Positions 8,917 to 15,862 are shown, counted from the first letter of the stretch. The stretch: DNA of 16,190 bases from an uncultured Altererythrobacter sp. (GCA_937950385.1 CALFEA010000193.1:1-16190), one strand, 5' to 3'. A program made the numbers and translations. The notes: generated by a model from the letters alone, not told the origin.

Positions 8917-9625
8917 CTTTTAGCGCAAGTTCAGTCGGCGCAATCGCCTCTGGCGTGCCAACCTCGAACCACTGGCCATTGAAAGCAGTGCCATACAGAC
9001 GCCCCTCCTCAATAGCACGCGACCAGAGGATATTGGTTGAAAACTTACCATGCGGGGCATCGCGCAAAAGGCGGTGTGACACCAGCTGAATGCCGGTATA
9101 AATATATGGCGCAGTCTCATCCGGTATGCGCCGCGACAAGACCCCGTTTTCAGCTATGTGGAAATCGCCCTGCCCGTTGAAGTTGGCAGCCCGGCTATGC
9201 GGCACAACCAGCAGAAGCGCATCCATTACTTCGGGATTCCAAACCTGCGACAATTCATGAAAGGCGCTCGATGTGCCATCGATCCAGATATTATCAGCAT
9301 TCAAGCAGAAGAACGGATCGGGCAAATGCGCCTTCGCCTTGATCATCCCACCGCCTGTCTCCAGCAGCAATTCCCGTTCATCTGAAATAGTCACCGCAGG
9401 CGAAGCGCGCTTTGCCAAATGCCCTTCAAGCACGTCGGCGAGATAATGCACATTGATGACAGCCTTGGTGACGCCCGCCTGTTCCAACCGGTCAAGTGCA
9501 TGATCGATCAGGGGCTTGCCTGCAACCGGCACCATCGGCTTTGGTTGAGTGTCGGTAAGCGGCCGCATCCGCGTTCCCATACCAGCAGCCATGATCATCG
9601 CTGTATCGCTGGCCAATGTGCTCAC
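8909..9625 (-). CDS. murU: MurU-type N-acetylmuramate-1-phosphate uridylyltransferase
   Basis: A 238-residue nucleotidyltransferase of the NTP-transferase fold, predicted to join UTP and MurNAc-1-phosphate to give UDP-MurNAc during cytosolic peptidoglycan recycling, bypassing MurA and MurB. The signature loop AAGMGTRMRPLT with PKPM is at residues 13-31 (K29), the metal-binding Asp is D111 (LNADN), and EVGTPEAI lies near the C-terminus. The identification as MurU over other sugar-phosphate nucleotidyltransferases rests mainly on the amgK gene directly before it, a pairing known from Pseudomonas and Caulobacter. It starts with GTG (9623-9625) sharing GTGA with the amgK stop. An internal ATG (residue 10) is possible but has no ribosome binding site and would break the coupling. 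In other species loss of this route raises fosfomycin sensitivity. Confidence 0.88.
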   Translation of the reverse strand: MSTLASDTAMIMAAGMGTRMRPLTDTQPKPMVPVAGKPLIDHALDRLEQAGVTKAVINVHYLADVLEGHLAKRASPAVTISDERELLLETGGGMIKAKAHLPDPFFCLNADNIWIDGTSSAFHELSQVWNPEVMDALLLVVPHSRAANFNGQGDFHIAENGVLSRRIPDETAPYIYTGIQLVSHRLLRDAPHGKFSTNILWSRAIEEGRLYGTAFNGQWFEVGTPEAIAPTELALKDG

Positions 9626-10611
9626 GCGATCTTGCCCCCATGCGATTTGCGGATGGTTGCGGGAATATTCACCTCAAACCACTGTGCCACCGGCTCAAGC
9701 GCGGGATGCGCTAAGTCGCGCTCCATCGCTTCCCAAACGCGCGGGATGAAGTCGAGATAGCGCGGCTTTTTGTCACGCACATAAAGCCGCGTGAAAATGC
9801 CGATGATCTTGGCGTTCCGCTGTGCCCCAAGTCGCGCATAATCCGCCACAAACTCCTCGCATGTGTCAGCCTGCTGGCAATAACGCTCAAGCATCGCCGC
9901 CTCCAGCTCTGGGCTGACTTCACGCCGCGCATCTTGCAACAAAGATACAAGGTCATAGGCAGGATGACCAACCAGCGCATCTTGGAAATCAATGAGGCCC
10001 TGCGGCCCATTGTCTGCTCGCGGATCATCCAAGAGCATAATGTTCTCAGCATGATAATCGCGCAGCACGGTAACGCCGGGATCTTGCCGCGCCATCATTG
10101 GGGCAAGTGCTGTTTCCCACGCCGCAGCATGGCCATCCACATCGACCTGAAGGCTCATCGCAGGACAATACCAGCTGGTGAACAGCTCCGTCTCGCGCTG
10201 ATAGACAGCCATATCATATGGATCGAAGGGCCCCGCTGCGCATTTGTGCAGATCCGCGAGCGCATCAATTGCGCCTGAATAGGCAGCCATCTCGCCATCA
10301 GGATTGTCATCCAGCCAATCGCGCATCCGGTCATCGCCGAAATCTTCAAGCAGAACCCAGCCTTGGGCCGCATTGCTGCCGTAAATTACCGGTGCGCGAA
10401 GACCATTCTCGGTCAGCCATTTGGCGACATTGAGGAACGGTTCTGGGTCTTCTGTCGGCGGCGGCGCATACATTAGCATCGCCTTGGCATCGGGTTTACG
10501 CAGCCGGAAATAACGCCGGAATGAGGCATCGCCGGGAATTGCATCAATCGCGCAGCCGCTCCAACCGCAACTGTTCAAAAATTCCATCATGCCTTCGGGA
10601 TATTCGTTCAT
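9622..10611 (-). CDS. amgK: AmgK-type N-acetylmuramate/N-acetylglucosamine kinase (aminoglycoside phosphotransferase fold)
   Basis: A 329-residue protein-kinase-like enzyme, annotated by domain as aminoglycoside phosphotransferase, that most likely phosphorylates MurNAc (and GlcNAc) at the anomeric position to feed MurU. Visible motifs are PGDASFRRYFRL near the N-terminus (nucleotide loop), LLEDFGDD, the catalytic loop RDYHAEN (D185, H187, N190) and the metal-binding DFQDA (D208). These are numbered from the ATG at 10611, which I choose because it forms an ATGA overlap with the tsaE stop. The frame extends 18 bases further to a TTG (10629), but that would lie inside tsaE with no clear advantage. 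It is probably not an antibiotic-resistance gene despite the domain name. Followed directly by murU with a 4-base overlap. Confidence 0.88.
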   Translation of the reverse strand: MNEYPEGMMEFLNSCGWSGCAIDAIPGDASFRRYFRLRKPDAKAMLMYAPPPTEDPEPFLNVAKWLTENGLRAPVIYGSNAAQGWVLLEDFGDDRMRDWLDDNPDGEMAAYSGAIDALADLHKCAAGPFDPYDMAVYQRETELFTSWYCPAMSLQVDVDGHAAAWETALAPMMARQDPGVTVLRDYHAENIMLLDDPRADNGPQGLIDFQDALVGHPAYDLVSLLQDARREVSPELEAAMLERYCQQADTCEEFVADYARLGAQRNAKIIGIFTRLYVRDKKPRYLDFIPRVWEAMERDLAHPALEPVAQWFEVNIPATIRKSHGGKIA

Positions 10612-11063
10612 GGTAGACGCCCTAGCCAATCTGTGCCCGCTTCCACAATCGCCTTGCGGCCGCCGCCCACAGATTGGCCCACAATTTCAATCCTTATTCC
10701 AAGACATTCAGGCAAATGATCAAACCCGCCAGCGTGATCGGGCCATTCAGCGATCAGAACCGCATCCTGACGGTAATCTTCCAGCCCAAGCTCGCGAACC
10801 TCTGATGGATCATCCAGCCTGTAAAAATCAGCGTGAACAGCAGCCACCCGCATCTCGGGACCATCGTAGGTTTCCAGGATTGTGAAAGTTGGCGATGGGA
10901 CTTCACCAACATGCCCCAATCCCGCCAAAATTGCGCGCGCCAGAGTGGTTTTGCCCGCGCCCAATCCGCCGGTTAGTGCGACCACATCACCTGGCCTTAT
11001 TTGCGCGGAAATCCTCGCGCCAAAATCTGACATTGCGTCAAGGTCGGGGCATTCAACCATCAT
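10608..11063 (-). CDS. tsaE: TsaE, tRNA t6A37 biosynthesis ATPase
   Basis: A 151-residue P-loop ATPase, normal length for TsaE (YjeE), which works with TsaB and TsaD to form N6-threonylcarbamoyladenosine at position 37 of ANN-decoding tRNAs. Walker A is GGLGAGKTT at residues 32-40. The family motifs SPTF, HADFYRL and a late EWP are present in the right order. The start is at 11063 or the adjacent second ATG at 11060; no strong Shine-Dalgarno is visible, so translation may depend on ribosomes ending at the divL stop 12 bases upstream. The stop shares ATGA with amgK. tsaE is essential in many bacteria, so insertions in the genes upstream could have polar effects. Confidence 0.95.
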   Translation of the reverse strand: MMVECPDLDAMSDFGARISAQIRPGDVVALTGGLGAGKTTLARAILAGLGHVGEVPSPTFTILETYDGPEMRVAAVHADFYRLDDPSEVRELGLEDYRQDAVLIAEWPDHAGGFDHLPECLGIRIEIVGQSVGGGRKAIVEAGTDWLGRLP

Positions 11064-11075
11064 GACGGGAACGGG

Positions 11076-13430
11076 TCACGGTAAGTGAATAATCGCGCTA
11101 GTGCCGGTGCCCAGCTCGCTGATAATTTCAAGCGTGCCGCCATGCGCCTCCACCAATTGGCGGGTCAGCGGAATACCCAGACCGCGGCGCTGTTCAAGGC
11201 TGCCATCGGACTTAGTGCGAAGACCGTCGAGCGCGCGGGCTAGCTCTTCCTCGCTCATGCCGCCGCCATTGTCGGAAACAACAATCCGCGCGCCGTCACG
11301 GGTGCGGGCGACATCGACGAGGATCTTGCCGCTCTCGCCTTTATTCTTGGCAGTGCCTGCAATCGCATTGTCGACGAGGTTCCCAATCGCGCGGCCAAGC
11401 TGTTTTTTATCGGCTTCGATCTTGCCGCCCGCATTCCCGCGCAACTCCAGCGTCAGACCCGCTTCATCAATGGCCGCTTCACGCTCACGAACGACATCAG
11501 AGACAAATGGCAGCAATTCGGTCCGCTTCATGTTGAGCGGCAGCAAGCCTGCCTCGCTTTGCGACAGATCGAGCACATTTTCCACTTGGTCTGTCAGGCG
11601 CGCGACCGAATCGAGAATTGCTGCAACATATTCACCCATCTGATCGCTCACCGGCCCGGCAGCGCCGCTTTCAATCAATTCTGCAAAGCCGCTAATCGAG
11701 GTTAGCGGCGTGCGCAATTCATAAGACATATTGGCCAGGAAGCGCGCTTTGACGGCATCGGCCTCTTGCAATGCCTGATTGCGTTCGAGCAGAGCGCGCT
11801 CTGCCTTTTGCGAATCGGTAATGTCGAGGACTGTCAGCAAGCCATTGCCATCTGGCAGAGGCACGCCTGCAAATTCCACTCCGCGCCCATTTGCCAAATC
11901 AATGCGCCCGCCTTGCTGTTTGCGGTCAAGCGTTGCTGCGCGAATGACCTCGCCAATGGCTTTTGCCTTGGCCGGTTTCGCCAGATTTGGTCGGATCGCA
12001 GCAAGCAGATCGTCAGCGGATGGATGCGAATCGAGCAATTCTGGCTCCAGACCCCAAATCCCTGCGAACCTGCGATTCCACAATTGCAGAGAACCATCCG
12101 GCGCAAATACCGCAATCGCTTCAAACAAACTATCGAGGGTGGCCGTACGCGTCCGCAGCAAGGTGTCTCGCGTCGCAGACAGTGCCAATTGCTCCGTCCG
12201 ATCCTCTGCGATTAGCACCAAGCCGCCATCGGGCATTGGCTGGGCGACCATGCGCAAATGCGTGCCGCCCGATAATGGCCATGCTTCTTCGATAGAGACA
12301 TCACTTGTGAACCAGCTGCGATGCTCCGTGCGCCAGGCGGGGAAGTCACGCACTTCTGGTGTCCGTCCCTTTTCCCGGGAATCTGAAAGAAATCGGTCAA
12401 ACGGAAGGCCTTCGCTTACCGCAGCTGGAGACAGCTCGAACAAACGGTGGAATGGCTGATTGGCAAAAACAAGGCGCGACTGCGAATCGAATTGCGCGAC
12501 GCCAATGGATAGCTGATCCAGCATCGCGCGCTGCGCATCGCGGAACGCGCGGAATTGCCGCGCCAAATGCTCCATATCCTCAATGTCGATGGCGTAACCG
12601 GCGATTCCATCACTGCCCAATGGCAAATCGCTGACGCGCAATGACCGGCGCTCGTTTAGGATGGTGGCGGTGACAATACGCTCGCTCGCCGTGCCGCTTT
12701 GCGCCGCTGTTTCCGCCAGATCAGCAGGCGTTACGCCGTCCACATCTTCCAGCAATTCAATCTGTTCGCGCACGACTTGATCGGCATTATCCGCACCAAC
12801 TGCAGTGACATATGCGCTGTTCACAAGGCGCAATTTTGCACCCGTGCCCCGGAACCACATAGGAATAGGTGCAGCTTCAATTAGGCCAACCAGCGCGGTG
12901 AAATCACCTTGCGCGCGATTGGCAGCATCGCGCAATTGCGCCAATTCGCTTTCGCTTTCGGAAAAATCGAACACCCACACTAATGCCGCGCCGCCCGGCG
13001 AAATTTGCGGATCAGCCAGCGAACCGCGAAATGCGAGGCTGCGGTTCGAACCCTCTGGCGTAATCGCTAGCCGGAACGGCTTTGCAGTTTTTTGCGTTGT
13101 GCGGATCGCCTCGGCAAATTCATCCAATTGCATCTTGGAAAGGCCGGCACCACTCTCCCCGCCATCCAGCTCGCTTAAAAATGCGGGCATCGCTTCCAGC
13201 CCAAGCCAACCTGCCAAACGGTCAGGCGCCTCCACCCGTCCATCGGCGCGCACAAGAAGGGGGATCGCTGGCGCTTCATCCAACATCCGGTTCGTGCGCA
13301 ATAGCGATGTTCGGATCGCCTCAAAGCGTCGCACGCGATTGGACGCGCGGATCATCAGCACAGCGGCACCGATGGTCCAACCGGCAAGCAGCAGCCCAAT
13401 AATGGCCAAGGCGAGAGGCGATAGCTCCAT
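11076..13430 (-). CDS. divL: DivL-like PAS sensor kinase with Tyr in place of the phospho-acceptor His
   Basis: A 784-residue membrane-anchored kinase homologue. Residues about 5-27 form one N-terminal transmembrane helix. PAS-like segments follow near residues 50-160, 180-290, 300-400 and 425-530. The DHp box reads NMSYELRTPLTS, with Tyr570 (TAT at 11721-11723) where normal histidine kinases have His. The HATPase domain still shows an N-box (LVDNAI, about 685), DNGGGM (about 718), GLGIPL (about 748) and GTGTS, so ATP binding may persist. Tyr in the H-box is the hallmark of Caulobacter DivL (Tyr550), which relays DivK phosphorylation state to CckA and so to ChpT and CtrA. Length, PAS number and single anchor also fit. 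The DivL name is from these features, not a database match. It heads the tsaE-amgK-murU-addB-addA array. No Shine-Dalgarno is seen before its ATG. Confidence 0.87.
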   Translation of the reverse strand: MELSPLALAIIGLLLAGWTIGAAVLMIRASNRVRRFEAIRTSLLRTNRMLDEAPAIPLLVRADGRVEAPDRLAGWLGLEAMPAFLSELDGGESGAGLSKMQLDEFAEAIRTTQKTAKPFRLAITPEGSNRSLAFRGSLADPQISPGGAALVWVFDFSESESELAQLRDAANRAQGDFTALVGLIEAAPIPMWFRGTGAKLRLVNSAYVTAVGADNADQVVREQIELLEDVDGVTPADLAETAAQSGTASERIVTATILNERRSLRVSDLPLGSDGIAGYAIDIEDMEHLARQFRAFRDAQRAMLDQLSIGVAQFDSQSRLVFANQPFHRLFELSPAAVSEGLPFDRFLSDSREKGRTPEVRDFPAWRTEHRSWFTSDVSIEEAWPLSGGTHLRMVAQPMPDGGLVLIAEDRTEQLALSATRDTLLRTRTATLDSLFEAIAVFAPDGSLQLWNRRFAGIWGLEPELLDSHPSADDLLAAIRPNLAKPAKAKAIGEVIRAATLDRKQQGGRIDLANGRGVEFAGVPLPDGNGLLTVLDITDSQKAERALLERNQALQEADAVKARFLANMSYELRTPLTSISGFAELIESGAAGPVSDQMGEYVAAILDSVARLTDQVENVLDLSQSEAGLLPLNMKRTELLPFVSDVVREREAAIDEAGLTLELRGNAGGKIEADKKQLGRAIGNLVDNAIAGTAKNKGESGKILVDVARTRDGARIVVSDNGGGMSEEELARALDGLRTKSDGSLEQRRGLGIPLTRQLVEAHGGTLEIISELGTGTSAIIHLP

Positions 13431-13436
13431 GTAAGT

Positions 13437-13465
13437 CAGCTATGCGTCATCGCGGCTCGATGCAA
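13437..13465 (-). promoter_or_regulatory. Weak candidate promoter for the divL operon
   Basis: On the - strand TTGCAT (13460-13465) and TAGCTG (13437-13442) are 17 bases apart. Transcription would begin at or next to the divL ATG (13430), giving a leaderless message, which would agree with the missing Shine-Dalgarno. Some promoter is expected here because a terminator-like hairpin separates divL from ahcY. The boxes are only a partial consensus match and no clear CtrA half-site pair is seen. Confidence 0.22.
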
Positions 13466-13491
13466 TGGGGCAAACATATGAAACGCGCAGG

Positions 13492-13543
13492 AAAAAGGGG
13501 CATTCCAGCAAGCTGCGTAAGCAGCCCGTCAGAACACCCCTTT
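13492..13543 (-). terminator. Rho-independent-type terminator after ahcY
   Basis: On the - strand AAAGGGGTGTTC (13532-13543) pairs with GAATGCCCCTTT (13494-13505) over 12 positions with two G-U pairs. Inside, GCTGC pairs with GCAGC around a TTAC loop (13512-13525). The 3' arm runs straight into a T-run (A residues 13492-13496 on the + strand). It begins 28 bases after the ahcY stop and ends about 60 bases before the divL start, so it should uncouple the two. Confidence 0.8.
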
Positions 13544-13571
13544 AAAATACGCCGTTTTGGCGCGCTACTGC

Positions 13572-14990
13572 TTAGTAGCGGTAATGATCCGGCTTGAATG
13601 GGCCAGCCTGAGGCACACCGATATAATCGGCCTGCTTTCCGCTCAACCGGGTCAATTCCACGCCGAGTTTCTCAAGGTGCAACGCTGCCACTTTCTCATC
13701 GAGATGCTTCGGAAGGACGTAAACGTCATTCTTATACTCATCCGCTTTCGTGTAGAGCTCGATCTGCGCTAGCACTTGGTTGGTGAAGCTAGCGCTCATC
13801 ACAAAGCTTGGGTGACCAGTGGCGCAGCCAAGGTTTACGAGGCGGCCCTTGGCAAGGATCAGAATGGAGCTGCCATCTGGGAAAGTGACCTGGTCGGTAC
13901 CTTCTTTGATTTCTTTCCAATCATAATTATCAAGCGCGCTGATTTGGATCTCGCTGTCGAAGTGACCGATGTTGCAGACAATCGCCATGTTTTTCATGGC
14001 TTCCATCTGAGCGCCGGTAATCACGTCTTCATTACCAGTTGCAGTCACAAAAATGTCTGCGCGTTTGACTGCATTGTCCATCGATACAACTTCAAAGCCG
14101 TCCATCGCCGCCTGAAGCGCACAGATTGGGTCGACTTCTGTTACCATTACGCGGGCACCGCCATCGCGCAGTGAAGCGGCAGAGCCTTTGCCGACATCGC
14201 CGTAACCCGCCACACAGGCGACTTTACCGGCTAGCATAACGTCTGTGGCGCGGCGGATGGCATCCACCAGCGATTCTTTACAGCCGTAAAGATTGTCAAA
14301 CTTCGACTTGGTCACACTGTCATTCACGTTGATCGCTGGGAAAGGCAATTTGCCCTGCTTTGCAATCTGATACAGGCGCATAACGCCAGTGGTGGTTTCT
14401 TCCGAAACGCCTTTTATGTTCTGTACCGATTCGGTCAGATAGCCGGGCTTAGCTTTTACATAGGCTTTCAATGCGCGCTGAAATTCGATTTCTTCTGCAT
14501 TGGCTGGTGCAGGCATTTCTTCGCCTGCTTCGATCCGGGCGCCCCACAATGCGAACATGGTCGCATCGCCGCCATCATCGAGGATGATATTGGCCGTTTG
14601 ATCGGCGTCCGCATCGGTTGACCAATCGAAGATATTGCCAACATAATCCCAGTATTCTGCAAGAGTTTCGCCCTTAATCGCGAACACCGGAATGCCTTGA
14701 TCGGCGATTGCTGCTGCAGCATGATCCTGAGTGGAGAAGATGTTGCAAGTCGCCCAGCGCACATCAGCGCCCAGAGCCACCAATGTTTCAATCAGCACAG
14801 CTGTTTGAATGGTCATATGCAGCGAGCCGGTAATCCGCGCACCTTTCAAAGGCTGCGTTTCGCCGAATTCATCGCGCAAAGCCATCAGGCCCGGCATTTC
14901 AGTTTCAGCAATGGCGATTTCATCGCGGCCATATTGTGCCAGAGCGATGTCTTTAATGATGTAGTCTTTACCGGCTACGAGAGTTGCCAC
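13572..14990 (-). CDS. ahcY: S-adenosylhomocysteine hydrolase (adenosylhomocysteinase)
   Basis: A 472-residue NAD-dependent enzyme splitting S-adenosylhomocysteine into adenosine and homocysteine, removing the inhibitor of methyltransferases. Motifs: GSLHMT with H58, [14 protein letters not shown] (82-95), [19 protein letters not shown], the NAD-binding GYGDVGKG (262-269), [22 protein letters not shown] and a C-terminal KPDHYRY. The extra segment after the STQDH region is the insertion usual in bacterial and plant-type enzymes. The start is GTG at 14988-14990, giving [10 protein letters not shown] as in homologues. AGGAGA lies 7 bases upstream, whereas the open frame reaching back to a TTG at 15089 would add an unrelated N-terminus across the leader. 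A hairpin terminator follows. The leader carries a palindrome and two hairpins. Confidence 0.97.
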   Translation of the reverse strand: MATLVAGKDYIIKDIALAQYGRDEIAIAETEMPGLMALRDEFGETQPLKGARITGSLHMTIQTAVLIETLVALGADVRWATCNIFSTQDHAAAAIADQGIPVFAIKGETLAEYWDYVGNIFDWSTDADADQTANIILDDGGDATMFALWGARIEAGEEMPAPANAEEIEFQRALKAYVKAKPGYLTESVQNIKGVSEETTTGVMRLYQIAKQGKLPFPAINVNDSVTKSKFDNLYGCKESLVDAIRRATDVMLAGKVACVAGYGDVGKGSAASLRDGGARVMVTEVDPICALQAAMDGFEVVSMDNAVKRADIFVTATGNEDVITGAQMEAMKNMAIVCNIGHFDSEIQISALDNYDWKEIKEGTDQVTFPDGSSILILAKGRLVNLGCATGHPSFVMSASFTNQVLAQIELYTKADEYKNDVYVLPKHLDEKVAALHLEKLGVELTRLSGKQADYIGVPQAGPFKPDHYRY

Positions 14991-14997
14991 AATCGTG

Positions 14998-15003
14998 TCT
15001 CCT
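14998..15003 (-). promoter_or_regulatory. Ribosome binding site that fixes the ahcY GTG start
   Basis: AGGAGA on the - strand, 7 bases before the GTG at 14990. It decides between this start and a 33-codon N-terminal extension that has no family resemblance. Confidence 0.85.
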
Positions 15004-15029
15004 GATTGGAAAGTTTGCGCCTGATGAGA

Positions 15030-15045
15030 CGTGCAGAATTGCACG
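15030..15045 (-). promoter_or_regulatory. Perfect small hairpin in the ahcY leader
   Basis: CGTGCA (15040-15045 read on the - strand) pairs perfectly with TGCACG (15030-15035) around a 4-base ATTC loop, about 26 bases upstream of the ahcY Shine-Dalgarno. No U-run follows, so it is not a terminator. It does not match the SAH riboswitch consensus as I remember it. Function unknown. Confidence 0.45.
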
Positions 15046-15053
15046 GCCCTTCG

Positions 15054-15072
15054 GCTATGACAGCGCCATAGC
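15054..15072 (-). repeat. Perfect 6-bp inverted repeat in the ahcY leader
   Basis: GCTATG and CATAGC are separated by 7 bases. Depending on where transcription starts this is either a second leader hairpin or a DNA dyad overlapping the -10 and start site. Confidence 0.4.
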
Positions 15073-15093
15073 GAGGGACGCCCCTGCAAGCAA
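15065..15093 (-). promoter_or_regulatory. Candidate ahcY promoter
   Basis: On the - strand TTGCTT (15088-15093) and TATGGC (15065-15070) are spaced 17 bases, directly abutting the 20-bp palindrome. An alternative pair, ATGACT (15136-15141) and TAGATA (15113-15118), also spaced 17, would put the palindrome just after the -10, a classic repressor position. I cannot choose between them from sequence. Confidence 0.3.
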
Positions 15094-15113
15094 ATATAAA
15101 CGTATCTTTATAT
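15094..15113. promoter_or_regulatory. AT-rich palindrome upstream of ahcY, likely operator
   Basis: ATATAAA (15094-15100) and TTTATAT (15107-15113) form a perfect 7-bp dyad with a 6-base centre. It stands out in a GC-rich window. From memory it resembles AT-rich palindromes assigned by comparative genomics to ArsR-family SAH- or SAM-responsive regulators in front of methionine-cycle genes in Proteobacteria; I cannot verify the match here. Confidence 0.55.
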
Positions 15114-15143
15114 ATCTATCTCTGTTGAATTACGCAGTCATAC

Positions 15144-15623
15144 TTAGCGTATCGCCAGTTGCGCATTTGGGACCGGGCTGAGCAACTCTTCAGACGCCAA
15201 TGCAAGACTTGCCCCGCCGCGCCGCTGATTTAAAGCAGCGGTCGCGCCTTTCAGCCCTTCAAAACTCAGCCACGGGTGTCCGCCGCCATAGCCATTCGCA
15301 ATTCCAACGCCGATCTTGTCGAGAGCAAGGCGGCCCCCGCGCTTGCCGTGCTGTGCCTCAAGGCTGCTGCGCAAGTGGGAACCGGCCTGCCGCAATTCTG
15401 GCAGGTAATTTGCCGTGAAGCGCTCATACTCAGGCTGAAAATCATGCGCACCTGTTCGGCAACGCAGGCTGGTGACCATCAACATAATATTGAGCTTGCG
15501 AATATTCTCCGCATGCCGCGCCTCAACAGCTTCAACCTGTGCGGCAGCTGGGGTAACAATAACGATACTGGACATAGTGAGCGCCGCCAGCACTCTGGTA
15601 ACAACGCGTTTGAAACTTTGCAT
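15144..15623 (-). CDS. Small secreted protein of unknown function
   Basis: A 159-residue protein with a clear Sec signal peptide: basic MQSFKR, a hydrophobic stretch at about residues 9-23, and a TPAAAQ cleavage region near residue 28. The mature part (about 130 residues) is predicted periplasmic, starts with a charged helical-looking segment (VEAVEARHAENIRKLN), has a single cysteine (SLRCRTG), and a glycine-rich NGYGGGHPWLSFEGLKG near the C-terminal end. I recognise no catalytic motif. I believe related short proteins in sphingomonads are sometimes labelled S-adenosyl-L-homocysteine hydrolase, probably because they sit beside ahcY; nothing in this sequence supports such an activity. The ATG at 15623 follows the purine-rich AGGGAAGAG (15632-15640). 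It lies 153 bases upstream of ahcY on the same strand and is divergent from the peroxiredoxin gene. Confidence 0.8.
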   Translation of the reverse strand: MQSFKRVVTRVLAALTMSSIVIVTPAAAQVEAVEARHAENIRKLNIMLMVTSLRCRTGAHDFQPEYERFTANYLPELRQAGSHLRSSLEAQHGKRGGRLALDKIGVGIANGYGGGHPWLSFEGLKGATAALNQRRGGASLALASEELLSPVPNAQLAIR

Positions 15624-15722
15624 AAGCCTAGTCTCTTCCCTGTTTCACAGCGCCGGCTTGTTATTGAACCTTGGTCTGTGGCCTCCCAGCGCATTCAAAC
15701 AATGAGCGAGGATGTTTACGGG

Positions 15723-15761
15723 CGCTTCAAGATTGACCGTGAAGCGGGCTTAACCATGCAA
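15723..15761 (+). promoter_or_regulatory. Candidate promoter with inverted repeat before the peroxiredoxin gene
   Basis: CGCTTCA (15723-15729) and TGAAGCG (15740-15746) form a perfect 7-bp dyad with a 10-base spacer that encloses a TTGACC -35-like box (15733-15738). A weak -10 (ATGCAA, 15756-15761) follows after 17 bases. It lies in the 239-base divergent gap between the secreted protein gene and the peroxiredoxin; no other gene is visible there. Confidence 0.3.
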
Positions 15762-15862
15762 AAAGCTCTGATATGCGTGCCGCCAGACAAAGAAGCGCTT
15801 GCGAGAACGCACCGCATTGCTAAGCCTTTGTGCAGAGTGTTTCTCACAAAAGGACAATGCAT

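Noticed and set aside
9622..10611. Aminoglycoside resistance phosphotransferase
   Set aside because: The fold is shared, but the coupled murU gene and placement in a core operon point to a sugar kinase of the AmgK type.
10612..10629. TTG start for AmgK, six codons upstream
   Set aside because: The ATG at 10611 gives a classic ATGA overlap with tsaE. The extension adds only six residues from inside tsaE.
6721..13140. The word GCAATTG/CAATTGC seen by eye at roughly ten places, suggesting a possible uptake- or Chi-like repeated word
   Set aside because: Several cases I framed are in-frame CAA-TTG (Gln-Leu), often after GCG, inside addB and divL, so codon preference explains them well enough. 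There is no longer conserved flank or strand bias that I can see. A genome-wide count against a codon-shuffled background would settle it.
12805..13434. Open frame of 209 codons on the + strand opposite divL
   Set aside because: Low-complexity Ser/Arg/Ala composition, antisense to the PAS region and anchor of the kinase, and no plausible ribosome binding site or motif.
14991..15089. N-terminal extension of AhcY
   Set aside because: The added residues are Arg/Ser-rich and unlike any AhcY I know. The GTG at 14990 has AGGAGA at good spacing and restores the usual family N-terminus.
14991..15143. A known SAH riboswitch before ahcY
   Set aside because: I could not find the expected conserved stems and pseudoknot partners as I remember them. 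The hairpins present are short and simple, so I annotated only what is visible.
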